A stretch of DNA of 64,000 nucleotides from Vitrella brassicaformis (lineage: Eukaryota > Sar > Vitrellaceae), in NCBI GenBank assembly GCA_001179505.1, contig CDMY01000055.1:62001-126000 (forward strand). The letters are read 5' to 3'. A program made the position numbers and the translations under genes. Positions within the stretch are counted from its first letter, which is position 1. Every line of letters starts with the position of its first letter. Shown here one piece after another: positions 33,184-44,322 of this stretch. Below the pieces are notes generated by a model. It was given only the letters and a program-made list of their open reading frames with translations. It was not told the origin of the DNA and made no database searches.

Positions 33184-36100
33184 TCACATCCACGTCAGAG
33201 ACTGCACAAGGTAGGATCGGGGTGAGCGAGGCCGCTCCCTCCAGGCCCGCCCACCGTGATGGCCATGCCCATGAAGCGCAGGGAAGGACCTGGCCGATGT
33301 CGGCCGATACCAATCCACACCACCACCACCACCACCTCTGTCGGTGTCGCCATGTGGAGCTGACCCTGCCCCTGCCCTTCTCTCCTCGCCATCCTGCTGC
33401 TGCCGTGCTTCTGGTCCATTATCTGCCATCAGTCGAGCACCGACAGGCTCGCTCACTCCCCTCGTCAGGGTGATGCCGTCACACTTGGGGTAGGTGCTGC
33501 ATCCATGGGGCGGATCGGCGCACGCTTCGCTGGCACTCGCTGCTGGCTGCTGTGGCCGTGGTAGTGGTGGTAGCAGGTCCGATGATGACGACTCGGGCTG
33601 GGTTATCGGGGGAGGGGGTGAGGAGGGCCCACCACCGGGACTCTGTCTGAGGAGCTGTGCGATCCAGCGACGCCCCTTCTGGCGAATCTTTCCCACCAGA
33701 CGGCCCGTTGCCGCGCGAAGAGGTGGGGCGGGGGCCGCAGCAGACGGGTCACTCGTCGGCTGATACACACGCCACCAGTCTGCACGACCAAACACACCAC
33801 ACACCAGGAGAGAGAATTGAGGACATATTAGCAGCTTCCTCCTCTCTTTTCTCTATGTGTGCTGCACACCTGAGGCCACCGCAGGCGACGCAGCTGTCGA
33901 GGGCAGCGCGGCCGGGGATGCCTGTCCCTCAGGCGACGACTGAGTCAGCTGCACCATCCGGAAGCGAAAATGGACTCGCCGCTTCCGGAAGACACTGGCA
34001 GAGTTGCTCCACCGAAACGTGTAGCGCACCAGAGGCCGCGAGGGCAGGGACGGGGAGAGGGGAGACATGTCAGGCCCTGGCACAGAGACGGCATGGCGAG
34101 GGGGGAGGGGGGGCAGCAGCAACGGGCCACCCATCCCGTCAGCTCTCTCTTGCTCCGCCGGAGCTCGTGGTGCTGGTGCCGCTGTGGCAGCTGTGGCGTC
34201 GCTCTCCTCTTCCAGCCGGCCGCCCTCCACCATCAGCTGGAAGGAGGGGCCATCGGTGTCACCACTACAAGCAGCAAGGCCAGGCCACGACCGAGACCGA
34301 GACAGCGACCGACGCGAGGGAGCGCCGTGCAGAGGGGCGGGGAAAGGTGCCGGTTGCTCGGCTATGATGGATAGCAGAGAGGGCGTTGAGGGGGCGTGTG
34401 TGGGCAGGGAGGGCGAGCGAGGGACGGGCTCGCACGGGTATGACTTGGATCGTCTCGTCAGCCATCGTGGGCGCCGTTCCACAGCAGAGGCCGACAGCGA
34501 CATCGGGCCGGTCGACGCCAGCAGCTTGCTCGGTGCCTCGTCGACCGCCCTGCTCTTGTCTCTCGCTGAGCTCTTGCTCTCATCGCTCGTGTGATGGGCG
34601 GGCTCGCTCGCTGAGGGCTTCGATGCAGGCCGCAGCCACCCCGTTGCCCACGACGGCCGCCTCCCAGGCATGTCATCATTCTCACCCATCACGCCGGTGT
34701 CCCCTCCTCCTTTGTCATCGCTGCTGTGCGGGCCCCACACGAGGCCGCGATCGGCCGGGTCGTCGCCAGTGAGACCTACCACATAGGCCAGTGGGTGGTG
34801 GAAGCAGCCCTCCACGGCCCCATCGATGGCACGGTGGCAGGCCAGTGGATGCACCAGCACCGCAGGATCGCCAGCAGGGGTAGAGGGGGAAAGAGACCCA
34901 TCGGTTGACATCATTGACGTCTGCGGCTGGTCTGCTGCTGACGCATCCGGTGGTGCTGCTGCTGGTGGTGGTGGTCGTTCGGGCAGCTGCTGGGAAACGT
35001 CGTCTCCTTTCTGCTCGTGATCAGATGTGGGTGGGAGAGAAGGCGGCCGTGCCTCGACCGACGTGGCGATGAGCGAGCCGGCGAAGTCCTGATCTGTCGT
35101 GGCGGTGTCGGCTGATGCCTCGCCTGACGGGAATGCGGGGGCGGGAAAGTGGGCCGGAGGGGAGGGGGTCGCCTCGCCGTCTCCATAGTCATGATACGGT
35201 GAACCGTCACCCTCGCGGCTCTCGTGCTGCTCCCTGGCCTGTGGTCGCTGGTAGGTCTGGATGGCTGCCCGGGCGATGTTGGCTGGGGAGCTGGTGCTGG
35301 TGCTGGTGGTGCTGCCCTCGACGATGAGGGCGGCGGTGACGGTGAAGTCGATATCGTGCTCGAGCAGATCGAACTCCCACTCCACCTGAGAAAGAAGGAC
35401 ACACACACAGACACGCAGAGACCAATGGTCAGGTCGCCGGCAAGATTGAATGCCGCATGTCGGTCCTGTGTTTTCTGCCGCCTTACTTTGGCGAAAGGCG
35501 GGCAGACGCACTCGAGACAGACCACGGCAGCAGTGCCGGCCTCCACACCGAACGCCAGAGACCCATCCCACTTTCCCTCAGGCCCCCCACCCACCACCAG
35601 CCGCTCAGACGATCTCCGCCCCTCGTCTGGGGCGGCCTCACCCGTGCTGACCGGCGGCACAAACAGTCCCCTGCCCATGTCGAACATAGCCGAGATGCCG
35701 CCTGTCAACAGATCTGCAGCTTGTTGGGCGTAAAGCAAAGTGGGATGCATTGCCGGGCTCACAGGCTCGCTCGTGGATGCGGTCGACCGACGATGGTCTG
35801 GAAAGTGGCTGGTAGGTGGCGAGGGCAGGTGAGGGGCAGGAGGCCCTCGCTGTGAAGGGAAGCCCAGGTCAGCCACAGGCAGGGTCGATGCCTCGCCGTC
35901 GTCCTGCCCGGCGCTGCATCCCGGCAGCGATACGTTGCTGATCTCTCTTGGCGTAGCGAAGTTGGAGTGAGGCTCGGCCTCTTTCCACGCATTACTGTCG
36001 CTCTCAGTGACGGTCTCGAGCGACGCCTCCCCCTGGGGACGCTCCTGGCTCACCACAGACACTTCGCTGGCCTCTGCGGATCGTGTGCGGGCGGTGATGC

Positions 36101-38071
36101 TGTTGGTGCGGGCGGGCCGGAAGAGATTGCTGATTCGCTCGCCCAGTCCCGGCCCGCTCGTGAAGGCCGCTGGGTGTACTCCCGACGGTGGTGGGATGGG
36201 GACAGCGTCGCGGGGAGATGGCCCAGAGGTGAAGAAAGAGGGGTAGACGTCGACGTGGCCTTTGGCTGCGATCCACGCTGTCACAAAATCCGGGCCGAAG
36301 TCGCGGATGGGGAGTGACTTGAGGAGGGAGGGAAGGGTCGGGGGGCCGGGGGGTTTGGTGGCCTTGGTGGTGGTGGTTGTTGGTCCTTTTGCCTGGTCTC
36401 CGGCTGTGGCAGCTGACGCATCTGCTGCTGCTGGTTGTGGTGGTAGTGTGGGCGGGGTGAGGTGACACCACAAGTCATGTCCGCACTGATAAAGCGACTG
36501 CAGATACTCGCGCACACGACCCTGATGCGCAACACATCCATCATACCAAAGAGTAAGAGAGTGAGTCCATGACCTATCAGTGAGTGAGCCTCTTTCCTCA
36601 ATCTACCCACCCGCAGTTCGTCGGCGGCCTTGTCGACGTCCATTTTGCTGTCGCTGTCGTGACTCCCGCCCTCACCCTCACTGCCGCTGCCATTTCTGGA
36701 CGGCACGGCTGCGTACACATAAGGCCCCTCCCTTTGCCGCCTCTCCTTGCCACTGGCAGGCGGCAAAGGGAACTGACCCGCATACGGCCGACACACACGC
36801 ATCAGCTCCCTCACCCACCGTCTGTCAGCCTCGCTCGGGCCACATTGCGACTGAAGCCGCGGCACCCACAGACCACCAGCACACCCTGCCGCCCTGGGAT
36901 GGCCCTTGGGCGACCGCTCGCCTTTGGAGCCGCTGTGGCTGGTCGGCCGAGGCACAGTTATGGCTGCTGGTGGTGGCTCAAGGGGCAACCGCGGGGGCAG
37001 AAATGGGGATGGCGGGGACGAGGGCGCCGGGGGGACGGGTGGGGGTCGGGCAGCGGTGAAGTGCAGCCGCGCGTGGCCCTTGAATGGCGGTGTGTGTGAC
37101 GTGAGATGGAGGTCGAGAGTCGCATGGATGGGGAGGGCCTTGACGAGCGGCCGCAAAGTGTCGTGTGAATCGGTGACGCCCACCAGAATGCCGTCAGTGA
37201 TGGACCGCTCCAGGAAGCCCTCCAGCCACGGCACCGGGAAGACCGGCAGATGGATGCCGCCAAAGGGAGAGAGGTGCGTCACATGGCCATCTCCCTCGCC
37301 ATTACCGTCTGCCGTCCTCTCGTGGCTGCACTGCAGGAGTTCCCCAATGGCCATTGTCCACCGCCAGACGTCATAGCCGCTCGAACAGACCACCAGCCGC
37401 CCCTCGAGCAGCCCCAGCTTGACCACCCTGACCAGGTCGTCACCAAGCTGCTGCACCAGCCACAGCAAACGGCTCGCCCTGTGAGCGTCAATCGACACGG
37501 ATGGCTGGGACCAATCTGCATCTGAGAAGCCCTCCCCATCTGCTTCATCGTCATCGCAGCTCAGCGGCGGCAGGGTGGGGAACGACGGGCATTGGAAAGG
37601 TTCAGACGGCAGCCGCCTGGGCGCCCGAGAGAGATGGCCGGCGAGAGCCTCGAAGGACTGGATGCCAATCGTGCCGATGAGAGCGTCCCGTTCGCTGCCT
37701 CCTGCCGCGCCGGTCGGCCGCCGCCTTCGCGCCAAGAGGTTGATGAGAGGCAGCGGTGAGCTATCGGGCGTGCAGCAGTGCCACGGTAGTGAGAAGGCGA
37801 AAGATGCATCGTCCTCATCAGCCTCATCGTCTTGATGAGTGCCGTTGTTGTCCTGCTGGTCGGCTGCTGCCGTCCACTGCGATAAGACCGCCGCTGCGTG
37901 GCGCCAGAGAGAGGTGTCCTGGAGGTAGGCGAGAATGCTGATGGGCCGGGTGGCCTGGATCTGCCACCGTGCGTTGGCGGGAGGGCTCGTGCGCTCCAGG
38001 ATGAAGCTGATGGTTGTGTCGGGCGTCTGGAGATGCCCGCACAGCGCCGCGTCCGCTCCATCTGTCATCAT
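33184..38071 (-). CDS. Large protein with DENN-like N-terminus and a GOLD domain split by a long insert
   Basis: Exons 36611-38071, 35487-36521, 33870-35394 and 33184-33779 join in phase to give about 1538 residues. In exon 1, KLGLLEGRLVVCSSGYDVW and GGIHLPVFPVPWLEGFL resemble the central DENN region of AVL9/DENN proteins, which act on Rab GTPases (family knowledge, moderate). Exon 2 has LPIRDFGPDFVTAWIAAKG. At the exon 2/3 junction, FAKVEWEFDLLEHDIDFTVT is the first half of a GOLD beta-sandwich. The second half, RYTFRWSNSASVFRKRRVHF, comes about 450 residues later after a Ser/Pro-rich insert. GOLD domains bind lipids or cargo at Golgi membranes. The last exon is Pro/Gly-rich. Membrane trafficking is the likely setting. 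Confidence 0.7.
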
Positions 38072-38160
38072 CTTTGTTCCTTGAAAAAGCTGCCGCACCA
38101 GCCCGCATGACTAGGCTGCTCGAAGCGAGGAGACTCCTTCTCGAATGCCCAGAGCCAACA

Positions 38161-38168
38161 AGCTCGCA
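38161..38168. promoter_or_regulatory. AGCTCGCA octamer in a divergent promoter
   Basis: Lies 90 bp upstream of the GOLD gene start (38071, minus) and 307 bp upstream of copy E (38475, plus). Confidence 0.45.
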
Positions 38169-38474
38169 ATGCACGATGGATCGAGCCGCCGGCAGAATGG
38201 ATAGGGCGGCGAGGCTGCATGTGAAGACCGCAGCTCATCACTCATAGTGTAGTCGCAGGCCTCTCGTGTTTTAGTGAGAAGGACGGCAGGTCCGAAAGAA
38301 TCGCTCATAGCTCTTTGTCTGTTTGGCGCATCCACGCCGACCGACCGACAGAGCCACCTCACCGACGTGACTCGACGAGAGAACTAAGGTGAGCACGACA
38401 ATGGCCGCAGCCACTCATCACGATGGTGTACGTTGCTCCGGTTCGGTGTGCCTGTGCATGTGTTTGCTGCAGTC

Positions 38475-40374
38475 ATGTCGATGAGTGACGAGGGCGGCGC
38501 GCCGCCCAAACGGCCCCGCACACAGGGAGGAGAGGAAATGACGCCATCCGATAGCAAATCGGTGAGGCAACTGACTGACAGAAGAGCACTCGTGGTCACA
38601 TCACACCTGTCTGTCTGTCTGTCTGTGTGTTGTGGTTCAGTCCATCGCTGAGGGTATGGCTCAGCTGGAGGAGCGCATCGCGTCACTTCACTCACACATA
38701 CAACAGGTGACCCACACGTCAGAGGGCTCACTGTGACGTGACGCCATCCGTCCAGTGGGCTCTCACTCTCTGTGTTGCCGTCGGCTGTTTGTGTGTCTAT
38801 CAGGCCACTCGCGAGGCTGCCGATGTGCAGGAGCTCTTCAACAAGACAGTCGCAGCACAGGTCAACCACACACAAACACCCACACAATGAGGCCGTCAGC
38901 ACACTCTCCCATTGTGTGTCTGTGTGCTGTCGTGCAGACGCCATTTCTCGCCCAGAAGTGGCCTGGCGTGTTGTCGGCTCTCTCGTCGGCTGTCGAGGGT
39001 CTGCGTGGGATCGGTGAGGGCGTCAAGGGCACCTGCCGGCCGATCGGCTGGGCTAAGCCGCCGCCACCCAGACACTTGGGTGACGACCTGTCGGCCGACG
39101 TGTGGCGTGGGGTCATCCACCCGATGCTGTCTGTGAGTGAGGCCGTCTGCTCGGCCCGCCCCACCAGCAAGGCACACGGCAGCCAACTGGTCGATGAGGC
39201 CTTCATGCTCAAGCGCATCGACCAGGACCTCAACAAAGACTCACTCACCGGACTCGTCGATGTCGAACGGCCCACCCCTCCCACAGGCACACCCACAGCA
39301 GCAGACACCGACCCCCCCGGTGGCCCCCCGACACACCCACAGCCAGACAGCGATGCCGCCACGCCAGCGGACCGCAGCCGGCGGTTTCGCTATCTGTCGG
39401 CGTCCGCCTATGCACTGGAGCGAGGAGGGGCGGTGTTGCAGCAGATGGCCGATTTTATTCATCTATCGCACAAGTACAAGCTCACAAAGGAACTGCCCCT
39501 CCGGCTGTCGGCTGATGGGATGGCCGACGACTTGGCCAACAAGACGGCCCTCGATGAGCTGCCACTCGCCCTGGCCGTCTACAAGACATTCGGCCATCTG
39601 CTCACATACAAGCCCGAGGGCAGCGACGAGGAGACCAGCCTGGCACTGGAGCGGGTTGAGGGGGGCGATGATGGCGACCAAAGTGAGAGCGGCCAGGACA
39701 GTGAGGATGGCATGGACGAGGGAGGGAATGAGGAACAAGATGACGACATCGACCAGCAGGGGCAGGAGAATGGCGGCGGTGACGTGAGTGCCGGAGAGGG
39801 ACCAGGGGGCAGCCAGCAGGGCGGACAGCCAGGTGGTGTGAGGAGGCAGCGCTACAGGATCGGTGAAGAGGACTTCACGACGGTTCACCTCGCTGATTTG
39901 CCCCCCACCCACCCCTACCGCAGCACATACGACGTCGACGATCCCGTCGTCCGCCATGATGACTGTCTCTACCCATCATTCACAACATTCCTCAAGGCGA
40001 CGGTCCTCATGCGGTGGTATGGTCAAGAGGGGGTGGAGGAGGAGGAGCTGACTGATGCTCATGTTGGTCGTGACGACACTGGGTATCAGTTCCTGCTGAC
40101 GGCACCGGCCATCGAGGGCTACAAGACCGTCGACTACATCGATGAGCATCCAGTCCACCAGGGATATGACGGCCGGCGACTCATCATCCTCAAGGGCACC
40201 GTAGCGACCGACACCATTGCGGCCTACCTGTTGGTGGTGAGTGGCAGCATCCGCCTGTACACAACCGAGGCGCCGAGTGACGGCAGCACAGACATCGATC
40301 GCTACCCCATTGCCGTGGCGGCTGCCCGCCCTTTGCTGGCCAAATATGGGCTGGAGATGACAGTGCTTGCATAG
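38475..40374 (+). CDS. Family copy E, complete reference copy
   Basis: Exons 38475-38561, 38641-38706, 38804-38860 and 38938-40374, all phase 0, give 548 residues. Exon 1 has an NLS-like PPKRPR; exons 2-3 encode a short amphipathic coil. The main exon has LSADVWRGVIHPMLSVSEAV (F-box-like), ARPTSKAHGSQLVDEAFMLK, a Pro/Thr spacer, LPLALAVYKTFGHLLTYKPE, an acidic Gln/Glu/Gly insert, then the conserved block (YRSTYDVDDPVVRHDDCLYP, TAPAIEGYKTVDYIDEHPVH, IILKGTVATDTIAAYLLV, RYPIAVAAARPLLAKYGLEM). The insert varies in length among copies while the flanking block is rigid. Nuclear location is inferred from the basic motif. Function unknown. Confidence 0.85.
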
Positions 40375-40760
40375 ACGGCTTAGCTGACGACAGCACACTG
40401 GTGAGGAGGAAAGAGAGTAGGCGAGGGAGAGAGCAGGCGTGACAATGCCATGGCTCTCATCATTCCTTGTGTCGTGTGCTGTGTTGATGTCTGCAGGTGT
40501 CGCATCACTCTGTTGGCGGGGCAGCGGGGCGGATTAATGCCGCTGACGAGAGGATTGGGGGGGTCGATCATGGTGCATCTATCGGGATGGGGCGACATCT
40601 CCGGCTGACGGTCTGTAGCCGACCTGTCAGGCCGATTGGTGTGATGCGGTGAATGCTGGTGGGAGTGAGTGATGGCGTGTGGCATGGTGTTCACAGCTCG
40701 ACCCTCTGCTGGCGTGATGTGTGTCGGTTTCAATGTATCGTGCCTGCCTTGTATGTATCG
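40375..40760 (+). repeat. Conserved 3' flank of the family (copy E)
   Basis: Shares the core GTGTCGCATCACTCTGTTGG, the GCGGATTAATGCCGCTGACG stretch and a distal ACAGCTCGACCCTCTGCTGG with the flanks of the other copies. Confidence 0.7.
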
Positions 40761-41008
40761 ATACCAATGAGCGGACGGGCGCTTTTAATTGTATGGTGGA
40801 GTGTGTGAGTTGGTTTTTAATTTTTGGTTTTTAATTTTTCTGTCACCGGTGTCTAGGTTTTGTTTGTCCGGGTTTTGGGTTTCAGGGTTTCTCCCGGCGC
40901 TTTCCCCTCTCCCTCTTTTCCATCGCCTGGGCACATACCAGTGCCAGCACTTCTCGAATCTTGGCAGATCTTTGGCGTCCGCGTGTCGCTGATTCATTGA
41001 TCTGACGC

Positions 41009-43849
41009 ATGGGGCGTCTGCCCCGACTGCGCACCCCTTCCCCACATCCGCCGATCATCTCGGGCCCTCCTACGGCAGTGTTGGCAAGGCGGCAGGCGCC
41101 GATTCCCGCGGAGGGGATGAGTGGCTGGTGTCGGCCGGTGAGCGGATCTGTGCACTATAAGAGGATGGTGGCGTGCAGGAGCATCCAGCCCGACGACTAC
41201 GTCGCGCTGCTGCAGAGAATGGTGAGCGATGCACACAGACAGACGTGCAGAGAGAGGTGCAGGCATCGTTGTGGCTGTGCAGGTTGGCGAGTATCCGCTA
41301 GATGTGGATGAGTCCTTGCTGCGCGCCATGAGCTACCGCTTCTACGAGAGTGCGGAGGAGTTCTTCCCGCCACAGATACAACAGGCAGGCAGGCAGGCAG
41401 GCCACACACAACGGGCCGACACATTGTGGTGGGTGTGATGTGGTGTCAGGTGCTGACCCTGTTCAGGGATCTGTCGTACGCCGACGAGTGCGTGCTGGGC
41501 GGGCTGGTCGGCAGGTCAATACATTACATTACACGAACGAACGAACCATGTGGATGTCTTGTCTTACCTTGGCTTGCTAGAATGGCTCACTTTGTGTGTG
41601 GATGTGGATGCTTGTCGTCAGGTTGGACGACATGCTGATGAGGCCCTCCCCCAGGCGCATGTACGAGCTCATGGACGCTTACGCCGACCTGCATATCTCA
41701 CACCCACTCGTGAGTCTACCGGGGCACTGCATACACACATTTGGCTGGTTTGACGCACTTTATGAGTGTCTTGCTGCGGTGTCTGGGTAAACAGGCGCTG
41801 CAGCCGGTGCTCGACAGGGTGTCTGATCGCATGCAGGAGTTCACCAAGGAGCTTCCCAGGCTGCTCGCCTCCATGGCGACCTTGCAGACGCACGACAGGC
41901 TGCTGGTGGACGGACTCGCCACACAAGTGAGTGGGCCACACGCGAGCAGCCGCTGACAAATCTGATTGCTTGACGGCCTTGGGTTGTTCGCTTGCCTGCA
42001 GGCGTATTTGCAGAGGGACTACATCAGGGACAATTTCATTTGGTGAGCTACGAAGGGATGGCGCTTCAGGTTCTGAGAGAAGCTATGTGTGTGTGCTGTC
42101 CCGTCACCACTCAGGGCGTTCGAGGCCTTCTCTCGCCACGGATACACCCACGGCGACATCGAACCAGCATTCAAGCAACTGGTCACTCAACCGAGAAAGG
42201 TGAAGGCAACACACAAACGATCGGCTCGCAACACCGTCATCTCACCTGTCCATCCCTGTGTGTGGGAGTATGTATGTTGGTGTCGGTCTGTCATGGACGT
42301 GAGCAGCGGTGGTCGTTGGGCGAGAAGGTCGGTCTGCTGGCGGGGTGCGTGCGGATCGGCGACCAAGAGGGGGCTGACAAAATGAGGTCGGCACTCGATG
42401 AGAGAACTCAACGAATGGGAGGGCCAGGAGCATTCCTGGACCTTCTGTGCGTGTGCGCAGGTCTGAGCTGCTAAGTGACGTCAGTGGAGACTCCGCCAAA
42501 CAGTCACTGCTGCTGGAATACATGAAGAGGCTCCGGTGGGTGTGGTGTGCCAGTACAGACAGACACACGCAGACGAGGCACTAGTTAACCGATCTGTCTG
42601 TGTGTGTGTGTGTATGCAGGTTGCGTGACGCTGGGTTGGTGCGTATGTGCGAGGAGGGCCTGGAGATGTCCCTCCAGTCCCTTGATGCCGTCAGGGGGCA
42701 CCTGGCCCACGACATACACGCACTCGCCATGCTCATTCCCACGCAACCCACACTCCTGGTCAGTCAGTCAGTCAGTCATTCAGTCAGTCAACACACACAC
42801 ACGGCGCACAAATGACCCTGACTATGATGTGTGTGGTCACTAACCACTCTTCCTTTCAGGCGGTGGCTATGACGTCCCCGATGTTGGTGCAGTCTTTGGC
42901 GCGTCTGGATGCCAAGAAGCTGACCCTCCTACTGCACGCAGCCTGTTGCATGCTGGTCCACGCTACATCACAGCAACAGGGGGCTACTGAAGCGCTCGGC
43001 ATGGACAGCCACTCGGCAATGTGGGCCGGCTTACTGACCGGCATCGAGAGAGGCTGGAGGCAGCTAGACCTCACGCACAGGCGGATGCTGCTCGCCGCCA
43101 TTATCTACTTGCAGGACCAGACAGCAGTGCAGGTCTGTGTGTATGTCTGTGTGAGATCCACACACACACACACACGCACACCACCCTGCTGCTGTCCTTT
43201 GTGTGTACGGATTCAGACGGAGGCCGTTCTGCCTGCTGAGGCGGTGTCATTCATGCGGTCCTTTCGCCATGCGGGCGTGCCGCCCCTGCCCCCTTCCTCC
43301 CCCTCTGACTTCACCTTCAGACACGCCGAGCCGCAGACACTCGCAGGCGTCAGTGTGCTGCGATTCCCAGACCGCTATTCGCCCCCAGCAGCAGCAGCAG
43401 CAGCAGCAGCAGCACGAGCTGATGGGGAAGACTGGTTCGACAAGGCCATCTATGACGCACTCACGAGGACCACCGAAAACGGCGGCGCACCATCGGGTCA
43501 GCTGCCGTCGTTCGTGTTTGGTGGTGTGGACGACTGTCTGGTCGGCGACGTGAGAGGCACCACTGATGGTAATTGTGTGTATCTGGATGGTGATGCTCGA
43601 GAGAGGAAGCTGCTGGTAGGTCCCTGGAAGCAGCTCGAGATGGCGGCTGTGGGGTGCGAGGGGCGTCACGGTGCGGCGGGTGATAATGATGTGAGGGTGT
43701 GTGTGCTGGCCACACTGCCGGGCAGCAATGTCAAGGAGGACAAAGGGCTGCGGGTCGTTGGTGTGTGTGGAGACTGTCCAGACAGACAAACAAACGGACA
43801 GGCAGACAGACAGGCAGACAGGCAGACAAGACAAGCAGTGAGCGACTGA
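41009..43849 (+). CDS. Helical repeat-type protein, unknown
   Basis: About 12 short phase-consistent exons. The N-terminal part is basic and Pro-rich (MGRLPRLRTPSPHPP). Each middle exon encodes one or two amphipathic helices (YPLDVDESLLRAMSYRFYE, RRMYELMDAYADLHIS, RVSDRMQEFTKELPRLLASM, RDYIRDNFIWAFEAFSRHGY, RLRDAGLVRMCEEGLEMSLQ). This resembles organellar helical-repeat (FASTK/OPR-like) proteins in layout, but no signature was found. The last exon has nine Ala from a GCA run at 43389-43415 and ends in Gln/Asp repeats from a CAGA microsatellite. One exon may end at a GC donor near 41390. The C-terminus is uncertain because of the repeat. Confidence 0.6.
43389..43415 (+). repeat. Coding GCA/CAG trinucleotide run (poly-Ala)
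   Basis: About nine GCA units, read as alanine in the last exon of the helical protein. Confidence 0.9.
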
Positions 43850-44322
43850 GAGTGGCTGTCTGTCTGTCTGTCTCCTTCCCATGGATTGGATGCGTGTATA
43901 CGTAAACGGAATGTATGCATTTGTACATCGAGAGAGAAGCAAACGACCAATCGATCGATCGTCGAGTCTTGATTTACAAAGTTGGTACAAGATGTCCGTA
44001 TGGACAGATGCACAAAGTTTAAGAGCTCGTCCCGTCCATTGCAAACGAAAAGCGGACACACGCACACACAGGCAGCACAGACGGTGTCTATTAATGAGAG
44101 GAAATATCCTGCATGTTTCTCTCTCTTCGCTGTCTCTCGAATGTGTCTCGTTTCTCTCCCGTCACTCAGGCGATCACTCTTCACCTTCATCCATCACTCA
44201 AACACAGGCAGCAGGCAGGAGACGCGCACTCAATTTTCTCGGCATTTTCTGCACTATGAATGTCGGTTTGTCTTGAGCATTGGTGCTGTTTTTGGCAGGT
44301 TGGTTGGATGGACCAGGGCAGC
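43850..44322. other. Intergenic
   Basis: CTGT run at 43857-43872, otherwise nothing recognised; 3'-to-3' spacer between convergent genes. Confidence 0.5.

Noticed and set aside
33970-34594. Plus-strand frames over the GOLD gene
   Set aside because: High-G+C shadow frames; the minus strand carries phased exons and GOLD halves.
38384-39362. Minus frames over copy E
   Set aside because: Shadows of copy E; composition follows the opposite coding strand.
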